Shown here: piece after piece, positions 16,128 through 25,700 of the stretch
Position numbering within the stretch: position 1 is the first letter of the stretch
Layout: each line of letters begins with the position of its first letter
Source: an uncultured Duncaniella sp.
Lineage (GTDB): Bacteria; Bacteroidota; Bacteroidia; Bacteroidales; Muribaculaceae
Direction of reading: 5' to 3'
Length of the DNA: 64,000 nucleotides
Assembly (NCBI GenBank): GCA_910578615.1
Contig: CAJTRI010000004.1
Span: forward strand, 1-64,000
Translations under genes and position numbers: made by a program
Notes under the pieces: model-generated
Databases searched by the model: none
What the model was told of the DNA's origin: nothing
The model's input: the letters and a program-made list of their open reading frames with translations, nothing else

Positions 16128-18335
16128 ATGAGAAAGACAATTTCCGCACTCATCCTTCTCGCAAGCGCTCCGGCAGCCATGGCCGTTCCCTCACCGGGGA
16201 ACGCCCGTGTTTTCAGCGGCTTGGAGCAATACGTATATCCTTCTAACCGTCCCCCCACAGTGGCCGCCCCGGCCTTTACTGCCGACGGGCTTCATTACCT
16301 TGCCCTGTCAGACGATGGGAAAAGAATAATAAAATATGTCACACGCACCGGCGCCGAAGCCGAGACCGTGATGGATGTGGCAAACACAAGAGAAAACAAA
16401 ATCGAGTCCGTGGACGGCTTCACACTTAGTCCCGACGGCTCCAAGATACTCGTTACCACTGCCGAGGAACCTGTCTACCGCCATTCCACACGTGCTTCTT
16501 ATTATGTCTACGAGCTGCGCACACGCATCCTACGCCCTCTGTCAGAAAACCACCGCAAACAGCGTTCGCCCCTCTTCTCGCCTGACGGACGCATGGTGGC
16601 ATTCGTGGCCGGTGACAACAATATTTATCTGAAAAAAATCGACTATGACACCGAGGTTGCCGTAACTACTGACGGAGCTATTGACCGCGTCATCAACGGT
16701 GTCCCCGACTGGGTATATGAGGAGGAATTTTCCACGACATGCTCCATGGCATGGGCTCCTGACAATATGACGCTCTCATATATCAAATACTCAGAGGCCG
16801 AAGTCCCTGCATATTCATTCCCTCTTTATGAAGGGACATGTGACCCCATGAAGCAGTATGCCCTCTACCCAGGACAGTTTACCTACAAATACCCTGTTGC
16901 CGGAGAGCCGAACTCCGAGGTCTCGCTCCACAGTTATGACGTGGACAACCGCAAGACCAAAAATCTCCGACTTCCTGACACCCGCATCGAATACATCCCA
17001 CGCATAGCCTACGGCGGTTCCTCCGCTGACCGTCTGATGGTGGTGACACTCGACCGTTCGCAGACCCGCATGGAGATATATGCGCTCAACCCACGTTCAG
17101 GTGTCAGCAAGGCTGTAATGACCGAGGAAGACAAAGCGTGGATAACGCCCCTGACATATGAGGATATATGGTTTGACGATAAAGGCTTTGTCGTTCTCTC
17201 GGCTCGTTCAGGCTACACACATGCCTACCAATATGACTATGCCGGAGGCATGACCCGCCAGATCACCTCGGGCAACTATGACGTTACCGCCTATTACGGC
17301 ACTGATGCCAAAGGTAATCATTACGTGCAGTCGGCATCCACAGGCGCCATAAACCGTGTGGTATCACGCATCGACCCAAAAGGCTCTGTAAAAAACCTTT
17401 CCCCCGACAAGGGAAATGCCTCTGTATGGTTCTCCCCGTCACTCAACTATTACGGTCTGACTTACAGCAACTCCTCGACACCTCCCGTGGTGACTCTCTA
17501 TGCATCGGACGGAGACAAGAAGGCCCGTGTCCTTGAAGACAATGCCTCTCTCAAATCAGTCTACGCCTCCATGCCCGCAACCGAGTTCACCACTGTTGCG
17601 ACAAACAGTGGCGTGGAACTCAATGCCTACCTTATCAAACCACGTGACTTCGATCCGTCCCGCCGTTATCCTATGATAATCCATCAGTACAGCGGCCCCG
17701 GCTCACAGGAAGTCCTTGACCGTTGGCGTCCCGACTGGACACACTACGCAGCCACACAGGGATATGTCGTGATGTGCGTTGACCCACGCGGCACGGGCGG
17801 ACGCGGACGCGCATGGGAGACCGCCGTATACAAAAACCTCGGCCACTATGAGACCATCGACATACAGGGGGCCGCAGCAGCGGCGGCAGCGATGCCGTTT
17901 GTCGACGGAGACCGCATCGGTATCACCGGATGGAGCTATGGAGGCTACGAGACACTCATGGCCGTCACCTCCGGCCCGTCAGCCTCGCTTTTCTCCTGTG
18001 CAGTGGCCATAGCCCCTGTGACAGACTGGCGTTTCTATGACACGGTATATGCAGAGCGCTACATGCTCACTCCCCGTGAGAACCCTGACGGCTATCGTTC
18101 ATCGGCACCGCTATCATATGCCGGCAAACTGAACATCCCTCTTCTCATAATGCACGGAACAGCCGATGACAATGTCCATCTCATGAACACAATGCAGTAT
18201 GTCTCCGTTATGCAATCTGAGGGCCGTTTCTGCGACATGTTCCTCTATCCAAATATGAACCACTCCATCTTCGGATGCGACGCCCGTCTTAACGTCTATT
18301 CCAAGATGCTCGATTACTTTAACAAGAACCTCTGA
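16128..18335 (+). CDS. dipeptidyl-peptidase IV (S9B)
   Basis: Secreted serine exopeptidase releasing X-Pro dipeptides, 735 residues. A signal peptide (ALILLASAPAAMA) directs it to the periplasm or outer membrane. The beta-propeller domain contains DWVYEEEFS, whose Glu pair binds the substrate N-terminus, a DPP-IV signature. The hydrolase domain has Ser in GWSYGGYETLMA (about 602), Asp in HGTADDNVHL (about 678) and His in NMNHSIFG (about 711). With the S41 and S9A enzymes nearby, this makes three envelope peptidases within 9 kb, consistent with peptide-scavenging metabolism. Confidence 0.95.
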   Translation: MRKTISALILLASAPAAMAVPSPGNARVFSGLEQYVYPSNRPPTVAAPAFTADGLHYLALSDDGKRIIKYVTRTGAEAETVMDVANTRENKIESVDGFTLSPDGSKILVTTAEEPVYRHSTRASYYVYELRTRILRPLSENHRKQRSPLFSPDGRMVAFVAGDNNIYLKKIDYDTEVAVTTDGAIDRVINGVPDWVYEEEFSTTCSMAWAPDNMTLSYIKYSEAEVPAYSFPLYEGTCDPMKQYALYPGQFTYKYPVAGEPNSEVSLHSYDVDNRKTKNLRLPDTRIEYIPRIAYGGSSADRLMVVTLDRSQTRMEIYALNPRSGVSKAVMTEEDKAWITPLTYEDIWFDDKGFVVLSARSGYTHAYQYDYAGGMTRQITSGNYDVTAYYGTDAKGNHYVQSASTGAINRVVSRIDPKGSVKNLSPDKGNASVWFSPSLNYYGLTYSNSSTPPVVTLYASDGDKKARVLEDNASLKSVYASMPATEFTTVATNSGVELNAYLIKPRDFDPSRRYPMIIHQYSGPGSQEVLDRWRPDWTHYAATQGYVVMCVDPRGTGGRGRAWETAVYKNLGHYETIDIQGAAAAAAAMPFVDGDRIGITGWSYGGYETLMAVTSGPSASLFSCAVAIAPVTDWRFYDTVYAERYMLTPRENPDGYRSSAPLSYAGKLNIPLLIMHGTADDNVHLMNTMQYVSVMQSEGRFCDMFLYPNMNHSIFGCDARLNVYSKMLDYFNKNL

Positions 18336-18374
18336 GTGTCATACCGTCCCCACGGTTCGACATAACACAATATC

Positions 18375-19709
18375 ATGGCCAACCGCATAATATCCCACGA
18401 AAGCGCTATCCTCAACCTCTGGTTGAACTGGATAGTGGCCGTCGGCGCGCTTGTCATCCCCGTCATCATGCGCGTCTATCTTCCCGAGCTTACCATACCT
18501 GCCATAACATTCGGCGTGATGGGCGCGCTGATACTCTATGACCGTTTCTCTCTCAGAGGACGGTGGGCCGTCTGTCCGCTTCTGCCATCAATAGCCATCT
18601 GGACTCTCGGCATATCGGGCATACTCATGATCATCATAAGTATCATATACTCCAAAGGTCTTATAAACTATATCAGTGACGCCGGTCTTGTCAATGACCA
18701 TATTCCTTATCTGACAATCCTTATAGTGGCCCCGGTGCTTGTAGGCGTGATACTTTGGTCTAAGTTCCTCGGACGTCGTTACAGTGCCTGCCAGAACTGC
18801 TTCATCACCCTCGGCTCGGAATCCGAACGAGGTTTTCTCGGAAAACTATTCTCTCAGGAGAGCAAGTATCAACGCAATTTCCTGCTTGCAATAGCCATAA
18901 CGGAGATGATTCTGAGCTGGGGATATTATATATTCTTCTACATCAACGTCAACCTCAATCAACCCGACAAGTTCTTTTTCGGCTGGATACCCGTCATACT
19001 GTATGCCATCTCCGTCTTCTACCTCGGAGCACGCTATTTTACCATCTGGGCCTACTATTTCCAGGATGTGGAAGGCAGCGAGAAACGCCACGGCGCCTCT
19101 ACGGCTGTACGCTATCTCATAGTCTCGGGTGACAATCTGTATCTCAGCCGCAGCGAGGAGTTCGGCGACATTCCTGACAGCTCTTTGATTGACACCCCCG
19201 CCAGTCTGGTCATAGACCACCGGCACCAGATCTCGGCCAAAGAGGCCGAGTCACTGTTCCGCGACATGAGCCGCCTCCACACAGAAAAGCTCGACTTCCG
19301 ATTCGTATATGTTTCAAAAGAGGCTTCGGGAAAACGCAACACTTTCCATTTCGTGTGCTGTCCCGCCGAAAAGGACGTGATGGCCTCCTCTGCATTCAGC
19401 AAAGGTAAATGGTATAACCTCGCACAGGTGGAACGTCTGCTCCACAACCACGACCTCTCCCACATGCTTGCATCCGAGATTCACAGAATATACACAGTCT
19501 CAATGGCGTGGAAAACCTATGACTATGAAGGCCGCAGACTATACAAAGTGAAGAATTACAGGCCTCTCTTCCGTCTCAACGGAATCTGTGACTGGGAGGT
19601 GGACTTCAATTCCACACACTGGATGAACGTGGCACGCTTCAACGAGGACAAACCCTTCTTCCGCCTGCGCCGTCTGTTCCGCAGCCGTCCGGCGTCACCC
19701 GACGCATGA
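18375..19709 (+). CDS. unassigned multi-pass membrane protein
   Basis: 444 residues; I do not recognise the family. About six transmembrane helices fall in residues 10-235 (for example AVGALVIPVIM, ITFGVMGALILY, GILMIIISIIY, ILIVAPVLVGVILW, LLAIAITEMILSWGYYIFFY and WIPVILYAISVFYLGA), followed by a soluble domain of roughly 200 residues with no obvious catalytic motif. The lone CQNC before the fourth helix pair could be structural. Its stop overlaps the miaA start by ATGA, so it is expressed with a tRNA-modification gene, though no functional link is evident. Confidence 0.85.
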   Translation: MANRIISHESAILNLWLNWIVAVGALVIPVIMRVYLPELTIPAITFGVMGALILYDRFSLRGRWAVCPLLPSIAIWTLGISGILMIIISIIYSKGLINYISDAGLVNDHIPYLTILIVAPVLVGVILWSKFLGRRYSACQNCFITLGSESERGFLGKLFSQESKYQRNFLLAIAITEMILSWGYYIFFYINVNLNQPDKFFFGWIPVILYAISVFYLGARYFTIWAYYFQDVEGSEKRHGASTAVRYLIVSGDNLYLSRSEEFGDIPDSSLIDTPASLVIDHRHQISAKEAESLFRDMSRLHTEKLDFRFVYVSKEASGKRNTFHFVCCPAEKDVMASSAFSKGKWYNLAQVERLLHNHDLSHMLASEIHRIYTVSMAWKTYDYEGRRLYKVKNYRPLFRLNGICDWEVDFNSTHWMNVARFNEDKPFFRLRRLFRSRPASPDA

Positions 19710-20617
19710 TGAAGACTCCGCTCATAGTCATAACGGGGCCTACGGCTTCGGGAAAGACCTCTCGCGCGGTGGCTCTCGCCCGGGCGGTTGATGGCGAGAT
19801 TATCAGCGCGGACTCACGACAGGTTTATCGCGGTATGGATCTCGGCACAGGCAAAGATATAGAGGAATATGGCGAAATCCCGGTTCACCTCATAGACATC
19901 CATCCTGCCGGATACAAGTACAATCTTTATGAATATCTTCGTGACTATGCCGCCGCTTATGCCGAAATAGTCTCCCGAGGAAAGACACCTATACTCTGTG
20001 GTGGAACAGGGCTGTATGTAGAAAGCGTGCTCAAAGGGCTCCGGCTTCCAGAGGTTCCCGAGAATCCGGAACTTCGAGAAAGACTGACAGGCAAGCCCAT
20101 CGAAGAACTGACGCGCATACTTGAAGGGATGAAGACCCTCCACAATGTGACCGATGTCGATACGGCACAGAGAGCCGTCCGTGCCATCGAGATACAGACA
20201 TATTATGCCGAGCATCCGGAAGCCGCATCCCAAGCCGAACCCCATCCCGTGGAGGGAGCGGTGGTCGTAGGTGTAGACGTAGACCGCGAGACACGGCGCA
20301 GACGCATCACAGAGCGTCTACATGCCCGTATCGATGCCGGAATGATAGAAGAGGTTGCCGGACTTCTCAAAACAGGCATAGCGCCCGAGGATTTGATTTA
20401 CTATGGTCTTGAATATAAATTCATCACCCTGCATCTCATAGGCCGGCTGTCCCGCGAAGAGATGGTAAGCCAGCTCGAAACCGCCATACACCAGTTTGCC
20501 AAACGCCAGATGACCTGGTTCCGAGGCATGGAGCGCCGAGGATTTCCAATTTCATGGCTCCCGTCAACACTCGGGCCAGACGAATTTACAAGCAAAGTAA
20601 TCGGGTTGACAGTCTGA
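19706..20617 (+). CDS. miaA: tRNA dimethylallyltransferase
   Basis: Adds the isopentenyl group to A37 of tRNAs reading UNN codons; tRNA-Leu(UAA) at 22634 has A37 and is a plausible substrate. The P-loop GPTASGKTSRAVALA starts at residue 10. SADSRQVYRGMDLGTGK (about 34-50) is the family signature, with CGGTGLY and the C-terminal QFAKRQMTWFRG also present. Two consecutive ATG codons make the start ambiguous by one residue. An intrinsic terminator follows. Confidence 0.96.
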   Translation: MMKTPLIVITGPTASGKTSRAVALARAVDGEIISADSRQVYRGMDLGTGKDIEEYGEIPVHLIDIHPAGYKYNLYEYLRDYAAAYAEIVSRGKTPILCGGTGLYVESVLKGLRLPEVPENPELRERLTGKPIEELTRILEGMKTLHNVTDVDTAQRAVRAIEIQTYYAEHPEAASQAEPHPVEGAVVVGVDVDRETRRRRITERLHARIDAGMIEEVAGLLKTGIAPEDLIYYGLEYKFITLHLIGRLSREEMVSQLETAIHQFAKRQMTWFRGMERRGFPISWLPSTLGPDEFTSKVIGLTV

Positions 20618-20652
20618 ATCTCACTTTCAGGCAGTCTCACCAATACGTTGTT

Positions 20653-20687
20653 GCCCCGCTCCGATTTGGAAGAGGGGCTTTTCTATT
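20653..20687 (+). terminator. terminator after miaA
   Basis: GCCCC at 20653 pairs with GGGGC ending at 20678 as the base of an imperfect stem, followed by TTTTCTATTT on the + strand. Confidence 0.7.
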
Positions 20688-20734
20688 TCCTATGGCATCC
20701 TTATCTTGCTGATACAAAGAAATATATGTATGAA

Positions 20735-20780
20735 ATAATAAAGCTGTTCGGCCCCGATGATAAAAATCATCGGGGCCGAA
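20735..20780 (-). terminator. terminator of the tRNA-Glu/rpsT unit
   Basis: Perfect 15-bp stem (20747-20761 with 20766-20780) and a four-base loop. Read on the minus strand it is followed by CAGCTTTATTATTTC, moderately U-rich. It lies just downstream of the second tRNA-Glu and faces the miaA terminator. Confidence 0.75.
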
Positions 20781-20805
20781 CTTGGCAAAGGTGTGACAAA
20801 AGGTG

Positions 20806-20877
20806 TAGCCCATAGGAGAATCGAACTCCTCTTTCAAGAATGAAAATCTTGCGTCCTAACCGATAGACGAATGGGCC
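20806..20877 (-). tRNA. tRNA-Glu (anticodon UUC), distal copy
   Basis: A 72-base cloverleaf on the minus strand. The 7-bp acceptor stem GGCCCAT/ATGGGCT has a terminal G-U, the anticodon stem is CAAGA/TCTTG with loop TTTTCAT (anticodon TTC), and the T loop is TTCGATT. CCA is not encoded. It is identical to the copy at 21238-21309, 55 bases downstream of rpsT. Confidence 0.97.
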
Positions 20878-20932
20878 TTCTTAACCAAGAATACCACCCG
20901 GCTCCGAGGAGCCTTGGGATGGAATGCTTTTA

Positions 20933-21190
20933 TTAGGCAGCGAGCTTGGCGATGTAGTGAGCCAGCTTGCTTTTAAGGTTGGCGGCTTTGTTCTTAGAGA
21001 TAGCGTTCTTGGAAGCGAGACGGTCAAGCATGGCGCCAACCTTACGGAAAGCGGCTTCGGCCTGAGCCTTGTCTGTCATCTTGCGAAGATTGCGGACAGC
21101 GTTGCGGGCAGTCTTGGCATAGTAACGGTTGCGGAGACGACGGGCTTCGGTCTGACGGATTCTCTTAAGTGATGATTTATGATTTGCCAT
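20933..21190 (-). CDS. rpsT: 30S ribosomal protein S20
   Basis: Small-subunit assembly protein bS20, 85 residues, Lys/Arg/Ala-rich and all helical. It begins MANHKSSLKRIRQTEARR and ends in a helical AHYIAKLAA, both typical of the family. It sits between two identical tRNA-Glu genes on the same strand and has no promoter of its own, so the three are probably one transcript cut by tRNA processing. A short GGCTC/GAGCC hairpin (20900-20913) follows the stop. Confidence 0.97.
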   Translation of the reverse strand: MANHKSSLKRIRQTEARRLRNRYYAKTARNAVRNLRKMTDKAQAEAAFRKVGAMLDRLASKNAISKNKAANLKSKLAHYIAKLAA

Positions 21191-21237
21191 CTTTATTAAA
21201 TCTCTTTTTTCTTGTTGTTCTTGATTAAGTTGCTGTG

Positions 21238-21309
21238 TAGCCCATAGGAGAATCGAACTCCTCTTTCAAGAATGAAAATCTTGCGTCCTAACCGATAGAC
21301 GAATGGGCC
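21238..21309 (-). tRNA. tRNA-Glu (anticodon UUC), proximal copy
   Basis: Identical to the copy at 20806-20877 over all 72 bases, including the G1-U72 pair and A73 discriminator. It is the first gene of the tRNA-Glu/rpsT/tRNA-Glu unit. The leader between promoter and tRNA carries a 15-base palindrome (21315-21329). Confidence 0.97.
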
Positions 21310-21340
21310 GTCAAGAGCATATTATGCTCAAAAGCGATTG

Positions 21341-21372
21341 CAAAGTTACGAATCTTTTTCGATTTGAACAAA
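21341..21372 (-). promoter_or_regulatory. promoter of the tRNA-Glu/rpsT/tRNA-Glu unit
   Basis: On the minus strand TTTG (21369-21372) is followed after exactly 20 bases by TAACTTTG (21341-21348), a full Bacteroidetes -33/-7 promoter. The expected start is about 25 bases before the mature tRNA 5' end. Confidence 0.85.
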
Positions 21373-21486
21373 TTTTTTCGCGTAAATTTTGAAAATTTCA
21401 ATCTTTATGGCCTGTATCGCGCCTAAAACAACTGTTTTTCTCTTCCGAGAGGCACTAAGGCTGACGGAACATAGTCATTTTTTCCG

Positions 21487-21494
21487 TAAATTTG
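21487..21494 (+). promoter_or_regulatory. -7 promoter element for recO
   Basis: TAAATTTG, exact consensus, 28 bases before the recO ATG. No -33 TTTG was seen. Confidence 0.7.
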
Positions 21495-21522
21495 CATACT
21501 CAATCATTCACATGCACCAAGG

Positions 21523-22242
21523 ATGCGCATATCCATAATAACACTCAAAGTCACCCGATACAGCGACACCCAGTCAATACTGACAGCATTCAGCCGCCAG
21601 CAAGGCCGTGTGGCCATGGCCCTCCCGGCAGGAAAGGGACGCGAGGCATCAAGGCTGAGGGCGCTTTCAATGCCGCTCGGGATAGTGGAATGCGAGACCG
21701 ACATACGTCCGGGACGCGATGTCCTGCCTATGCGACAGGCACGTCCTCTGTCTGTCCATGCCTCTCTCCGATCAAACCCCTTGAAACAGATGGTGGCTAT
21801 GTTTGCCGCCGAGGTGCTCTCTCTCGTTATAGGCGGGGAGCCCGACGAAAAACTGTTTGACTTCGTAGCCGCAGCCACAGACAGGCTCGACAGAGCCGAC
21901 AGCCGCGCCACGGCCAACTTCCCGGTATGCTTCCTCTACCGCCTCGGCGAAATCCTCGGGGTAGAGCCTGATGTCTCCACATTTACAAAGGGGCGTCTGC
22001 TCGACATGCGCGACGGTCGTTGGCGCATGACGGCGCCGCTCCATGGCGAATGTCTCTCTCCATCGGCTTCCGAGGCCGCCGCCATGCTGTCAAGAATGAC
22101 CTTTGACAATATGGGCGCATTCCGTTTCAGCCGAGAAGAGCGAGCCGAGGTCACAGACGCCATACTGAGATACTATTCCATACATCTGTCACCGTTAGGC
22201 GGTGCGGCAAAGACCCTTGACGTGCTCCGTTCCATGTTGTAG
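21523..22242 (+). CDS. recO: DNA repair protein RecO
   Basis: Recombination mediator that loads RecA on gapped DNA together with RecR. The 239-residue protein starts with the OB fold (ISIITLKVTRYSDTQSILTAFSRQQGR) and continues with the helical domain (FPVCFLYRLGEILGVEPDVS). The four-Cys zinc motif of some RecO proteins is absent, which is usual for Bacteroidetes members. The gene ends seven bases from a convergent small gene with no terminator between. Confidence 0.9.
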   Translation: MRISIITLKVTRYSDTQSILTAFSRQQGRVAMALPAGKGREASRLRALSMPLGIVECETDIRPGRDVLPMRQARPLSVHASLRSNPLKQMVAMFAAEVLSLVIGGEPDEKLFDFVAAATDRLDRADSRATANFPVCFLYRLGEILGVEPDVSTFTKGRLLDMRDGRWRMTAPLHGECLSPSASEAAAMLSRMTFDNMGAFRFSREERAEVTDAILRYYSIHLSPLGGAAKTLDVLRSML

Positions 22243-22249
22243 ACCCCGT

Positions 22250-22465
22250 TCAATCAGCCTCCTCGGCATTGGCAGTGGCCGGAGCCATCGCTGTCTCTGA
22301 AACTGGCTGCGACTCCAAAGCCCTGCGACGCAACTCGTCAAGCGCCCTGCGGTGGGCACGGTAGGTCAGCATTCTGTTTATATAGCGCCCGGTCACTACC
22401 GTGAGTACAACAAGGGCTATTATGGTGCTCCATAGGAGGATTTCTTGGATTTCGAGTGGCTTCAT
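22250..22465 (-). CDS. small single-pass membrane protein, 71 aa
   Basis: Unrecognised. From the ATG chosen here it has a short N-terminus, one transmembrane helix (ILLWSTIIALVVLTVV, about 9-24), a basic stretch (RAHRRALDELRRRAL) and an Ala/Glu-rich tail, which suggests an N-out/C-in topology. A longer in-frame start at 22540 would add 25 residues lacking conserved character. The nearest promoter-like word upstream is AACCTTTG (22538-22545 complement), one base off consensus. It is convergent with recO. Confidence 0.6.
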   Translation of the reverse strand: MKPLEIQEILLWSTIIALVVLTVVTGRYINRMLTYRAHRRALDELRRRALESQPVSETAMAPATANAEEAD

Positions 22466-22576
22466 GACGTTCGCGTATATGGAGATTGCGGGCGGTGCTG
22501 TTTTACACTCCCCGGCATTTAAACGCCTTCCGACCTTCAAAGGTTTACAGGCAACGCGCTAATTTTCGTCATCCTG

Positions 22577-22608
22577 TTTGGATATACGGAAAATTACTCC
22601 TAACTTTG
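22577..22608 (+). promoter_or_regulatory. promoter of tRNA-Leu
   Basis: TTTG (22577-22580), 20-base spacer, TAACTTTG (22601-22608): a full consensus promoter 25 bases before the tRNA. It may also serve porU by read-through. Confidence 0.88.
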
Positions 22609-22633
22609 CAGCGAAGAAAATCCCACTTCTGCT

Positions 22634-22717
22634 GCTCGAATGGTGGAATGGTAGACACGAAGGACTTAAAATCCTTTGGTCATTGCGACCGTGCGGGTTC
22701 GAGTCCCGCTTCGAGCA
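22634..22717 (+). tRNA. tRNA-Leu (anticodon UAA)
   Basis: An 84-base class II tRNA with long variable arm. The acceptor stem GCTCGAA/TTCGAGC is perfect and the discriminator is A. The anticodon stem is AAGGA/TCCTT with loop CTTAAAA (anticodon TAA), and the T arm is GCGGGTTCGAGTCCCGC. CCA is not encoded. porU begins 60 bases downstream. Confidence 0.97.
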
Positions 22718-22737
22718 CATTACTTAGTCATTTACTG

Positions 22738-22770
22738 GCGGCGACACTGATTAATGTCGCCGCTGTTTGT
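22738..22770 (+). terminator. hairpin between tRNA-Leu and porU
   Basis: Perfect 9-bp GC-rich stem (22738-22746 with 22755-22763), 8-base loop, then TGTTTGT. The poor U tract suggests partial termination. It ends 14 bases before the porU ATG. Confidence 0.65.
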
Positions 22771-22777
22771 CATACAG

Positions 22778-25700
22778 ATGAAAATTCCAAGCGCCAAGTA
22801 TCTTCTCACCACATTTTCCCTGCTTCTTTCCGCCACCCTCTCCGTATGCGGCTCCACGGTTGCCAGCCATGCGCCATCTCTTGCCGAGGGTACGTGGATA
22901 AAGGTCCGGGCCGGAAAGGAAGGTATCCAGCGTCTAAGCCACAAGCGCCTTGGCGAATGGGGAATAACCGACACTGACAATATAGTAGTGGCAGGTTTCG
23001 GAAGTGTCGAGATGGCCCACACACTTGCCACGGCGCCTGACCATCTCCCGGTGGTGCCTGTCATAAGAGGCGATGATGCCGTATACTTCTACGCGGAGGG
23101 CGACGACCGTGTATCGCTGACGTCCCCATCATCTTTCGTCCGTCACCGAAACCTCTATTCGTCCGGTTCCTATTATTATATATGTGTGAACCCGGCTCAC
23201 CCCTCTCCCGAGATGGCCGTTGAGAACGAGGGGTCGTTTACCGACACCGCCCCAGCCACTAACTATATATCTGTACAGATCAAGCAGCATGAACAGACCA
23301 CTCCGGCAAATTTCGGACTATTCTTTTTCTCAAAAGACTTCTCGGACGGGAGCACGGCCGAGTTTGATTTCGATATAAGCGATATAGCCTCGGACGCCGC
23401 CCTTACATGCAACGTCGTGGGAGCACACGACGAGGAGATGGGCCTTAAACCATCATTCACACTGACCAGAGGCGCCGCCTCCTCTGTCACCGTAAAACAT
23501 GCATCCATCGGCAAGCCGTCATCTACCAACCTGTACATGCATTCGTCAGACCACCGAATGACGATAACGCCGGATACCGGATGTGACACCCTCACCCTCT
23601 CAATATCCACAGGCAACAAGAACTTTACCTACATCGCAGCCGACCAAGCCTCACTTATATTCCGCCGTAACGCCGTCTACAAAGGTTCCGAAATGCTGAT
23701 GCATTTTTACGGACTGGCAAAGAAGCGAAACATATCCGTGAAGGGTCTTCCGTCCACTGCCATCGTCATGGATGTAACAACCCCGCGCTCCCCAAGGCTG
23801 CTTCCATGCATGTTCTATGATGAAGGCACCGTCATCTGTCCGGGAGATATGACTGACGGACACAGCGTGGCGGCCTTCGTCCCCTCCCCCGCCATAACCG
23901 AGCCATCCTACGCCGGAACACTATCCGGCACGCCAGATCTCCGGGCCATGGAAAGCGTGGACATGCTTATCGTCGCCACCGATGATGCCTATACCGGAGC
24001 GTGCCGTCTCGCTGCTGCCCACGAGGAAGCCCAGGGACTCAGAACAGCCGTGGTGAGACAGCGCGACATCCTGGACAACTTCTCGTCCGGGGCCTTACAT
24101 CCCGACGCACTCAGACGTCTGGCCCGCATACTTCACTCGCGGCCCGACCGTCCCCTCAGATACCTCCTCATAATAGGCGAGACCCATTTTGACACAAAAG
24201 GAAACCGTTATCATCCGGCATCCGAACTATCAGTCCATTATCAGACCGAGGATCCTTCCGAGGCCCGAAGCAACGCAAGGGGCTATTGCGCGGACTCCTA
24301 CTTCGGTACCTTTCCAGATATTACCCCGCAGTCACTCGCGTCTCTATCCGACCTCACGCTTTCCATAGGAGTGGGGCGCATCCCGTTTGCGGGTTCCAGA
24401 CTCGAAAACGTCATTGACAAATACATCGCATATCTTGCCGACCCCTTGCTTGCGGGAGACCCTGCCAAGTGCATCATATGGGGAGGATTGGGAGATGACC
24501 TTATCCACATGGCCGATGCTGAGCACAACGCAGCCGCCGTCATTGCCGCAAAAGAGGGAGTCACCGTGTCAAGACCACACCACGGACTTTTCCGATGCCT
24601 TAGGAACAACGAGTTTCCCAGCCATAAAGAATATGTAGGACGTCTGTTCGCCTCCAACCCATCGTTTATCAACTTCACCGGCCATGGCTCTCGCGACGCC
24701 ATAGACCACTACCTTTTCCGACTCAGCGAGGCTGACCGCACCGTGTTCGGCTCCATGCCTGTCATCTTCCTCGCCTCATGTTCGAGCGGCTCTTTCGACC
24801 AAGGAGAGAACTCGCTGGGGACAGCGTGGCTCGGACGCCCGGACGGCCCTGCGGCCATCATAGCCGCCGGACGTTCAGTCTTCCAGACCAGCAACGCGCA
24901 TTTCAACGCTGCGTTTGCCGCCGAACTGTTCTCCGCATCACCCGGAGACTGCATAGGCGACATCTACCGCCGTGCTTTCAACTCGACGGGCACAACAATC
25001 GCCCAACGCATAAACAACCTGTGTTACAACCTCCTCGGAGACCCAGCACTACCCATACGGGCATCATCAGGTTCGGTAAGCGCCGAATATGTCGGCGACC
25101 GGCAACTGACAACACCTGTCAGCATTCCCGCCCTCACACCCACCCGCCTTTACGGCTCTATCCTTGACGCGGACGGAAACACTGACACCTCCCGTTCAGG
25201 ACTCTTGACCGTGACCCTGTTCGAGAGTCCTGACAAAGCCGCCACCCGGCCGGAGAACGACCCTGAGGGAAAAACAATCTCCTTTCTGCTTGAAGAGACA
25301 CCGTTGCAGACAACGATAGTCAACGTCACTGATGGACGGTGGGAAACGGTACTCACCCCACCCCTCTCGTCAGTCCAAGGCTCCAACCGCCTGACCATGA
25401 GTTTTATTGGCTCTGACGGCCTTTCGGCTGCCGGAGAGACACGACTGCTGACCGTTACCGAACCCGTCGGCAACACCACAAAGACCGACAACGACCCGCC
25501 CGTCATATCCATAACCTCCTGCGGATCAGCAATTACAGACAGGACAATCCTGCCCCCCCTCCCGACATTCGACATAACCCTCTCAGACTCAGGCAGCGGG
25601 GTCAGCATAAACAACGCCATGATAGGCGTCAAGCCCAGACTCATGATTGACGGACTCCTCGTATCCGGCACTGCCTATTCCTTCCGGCCTGTCTCGGCCG

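Noticed and set aside
22754..22777. Upstream ATG for porU
   Set aside because: It lies in a hairpin and adds eight residues before an otherwise complete signal peptide.
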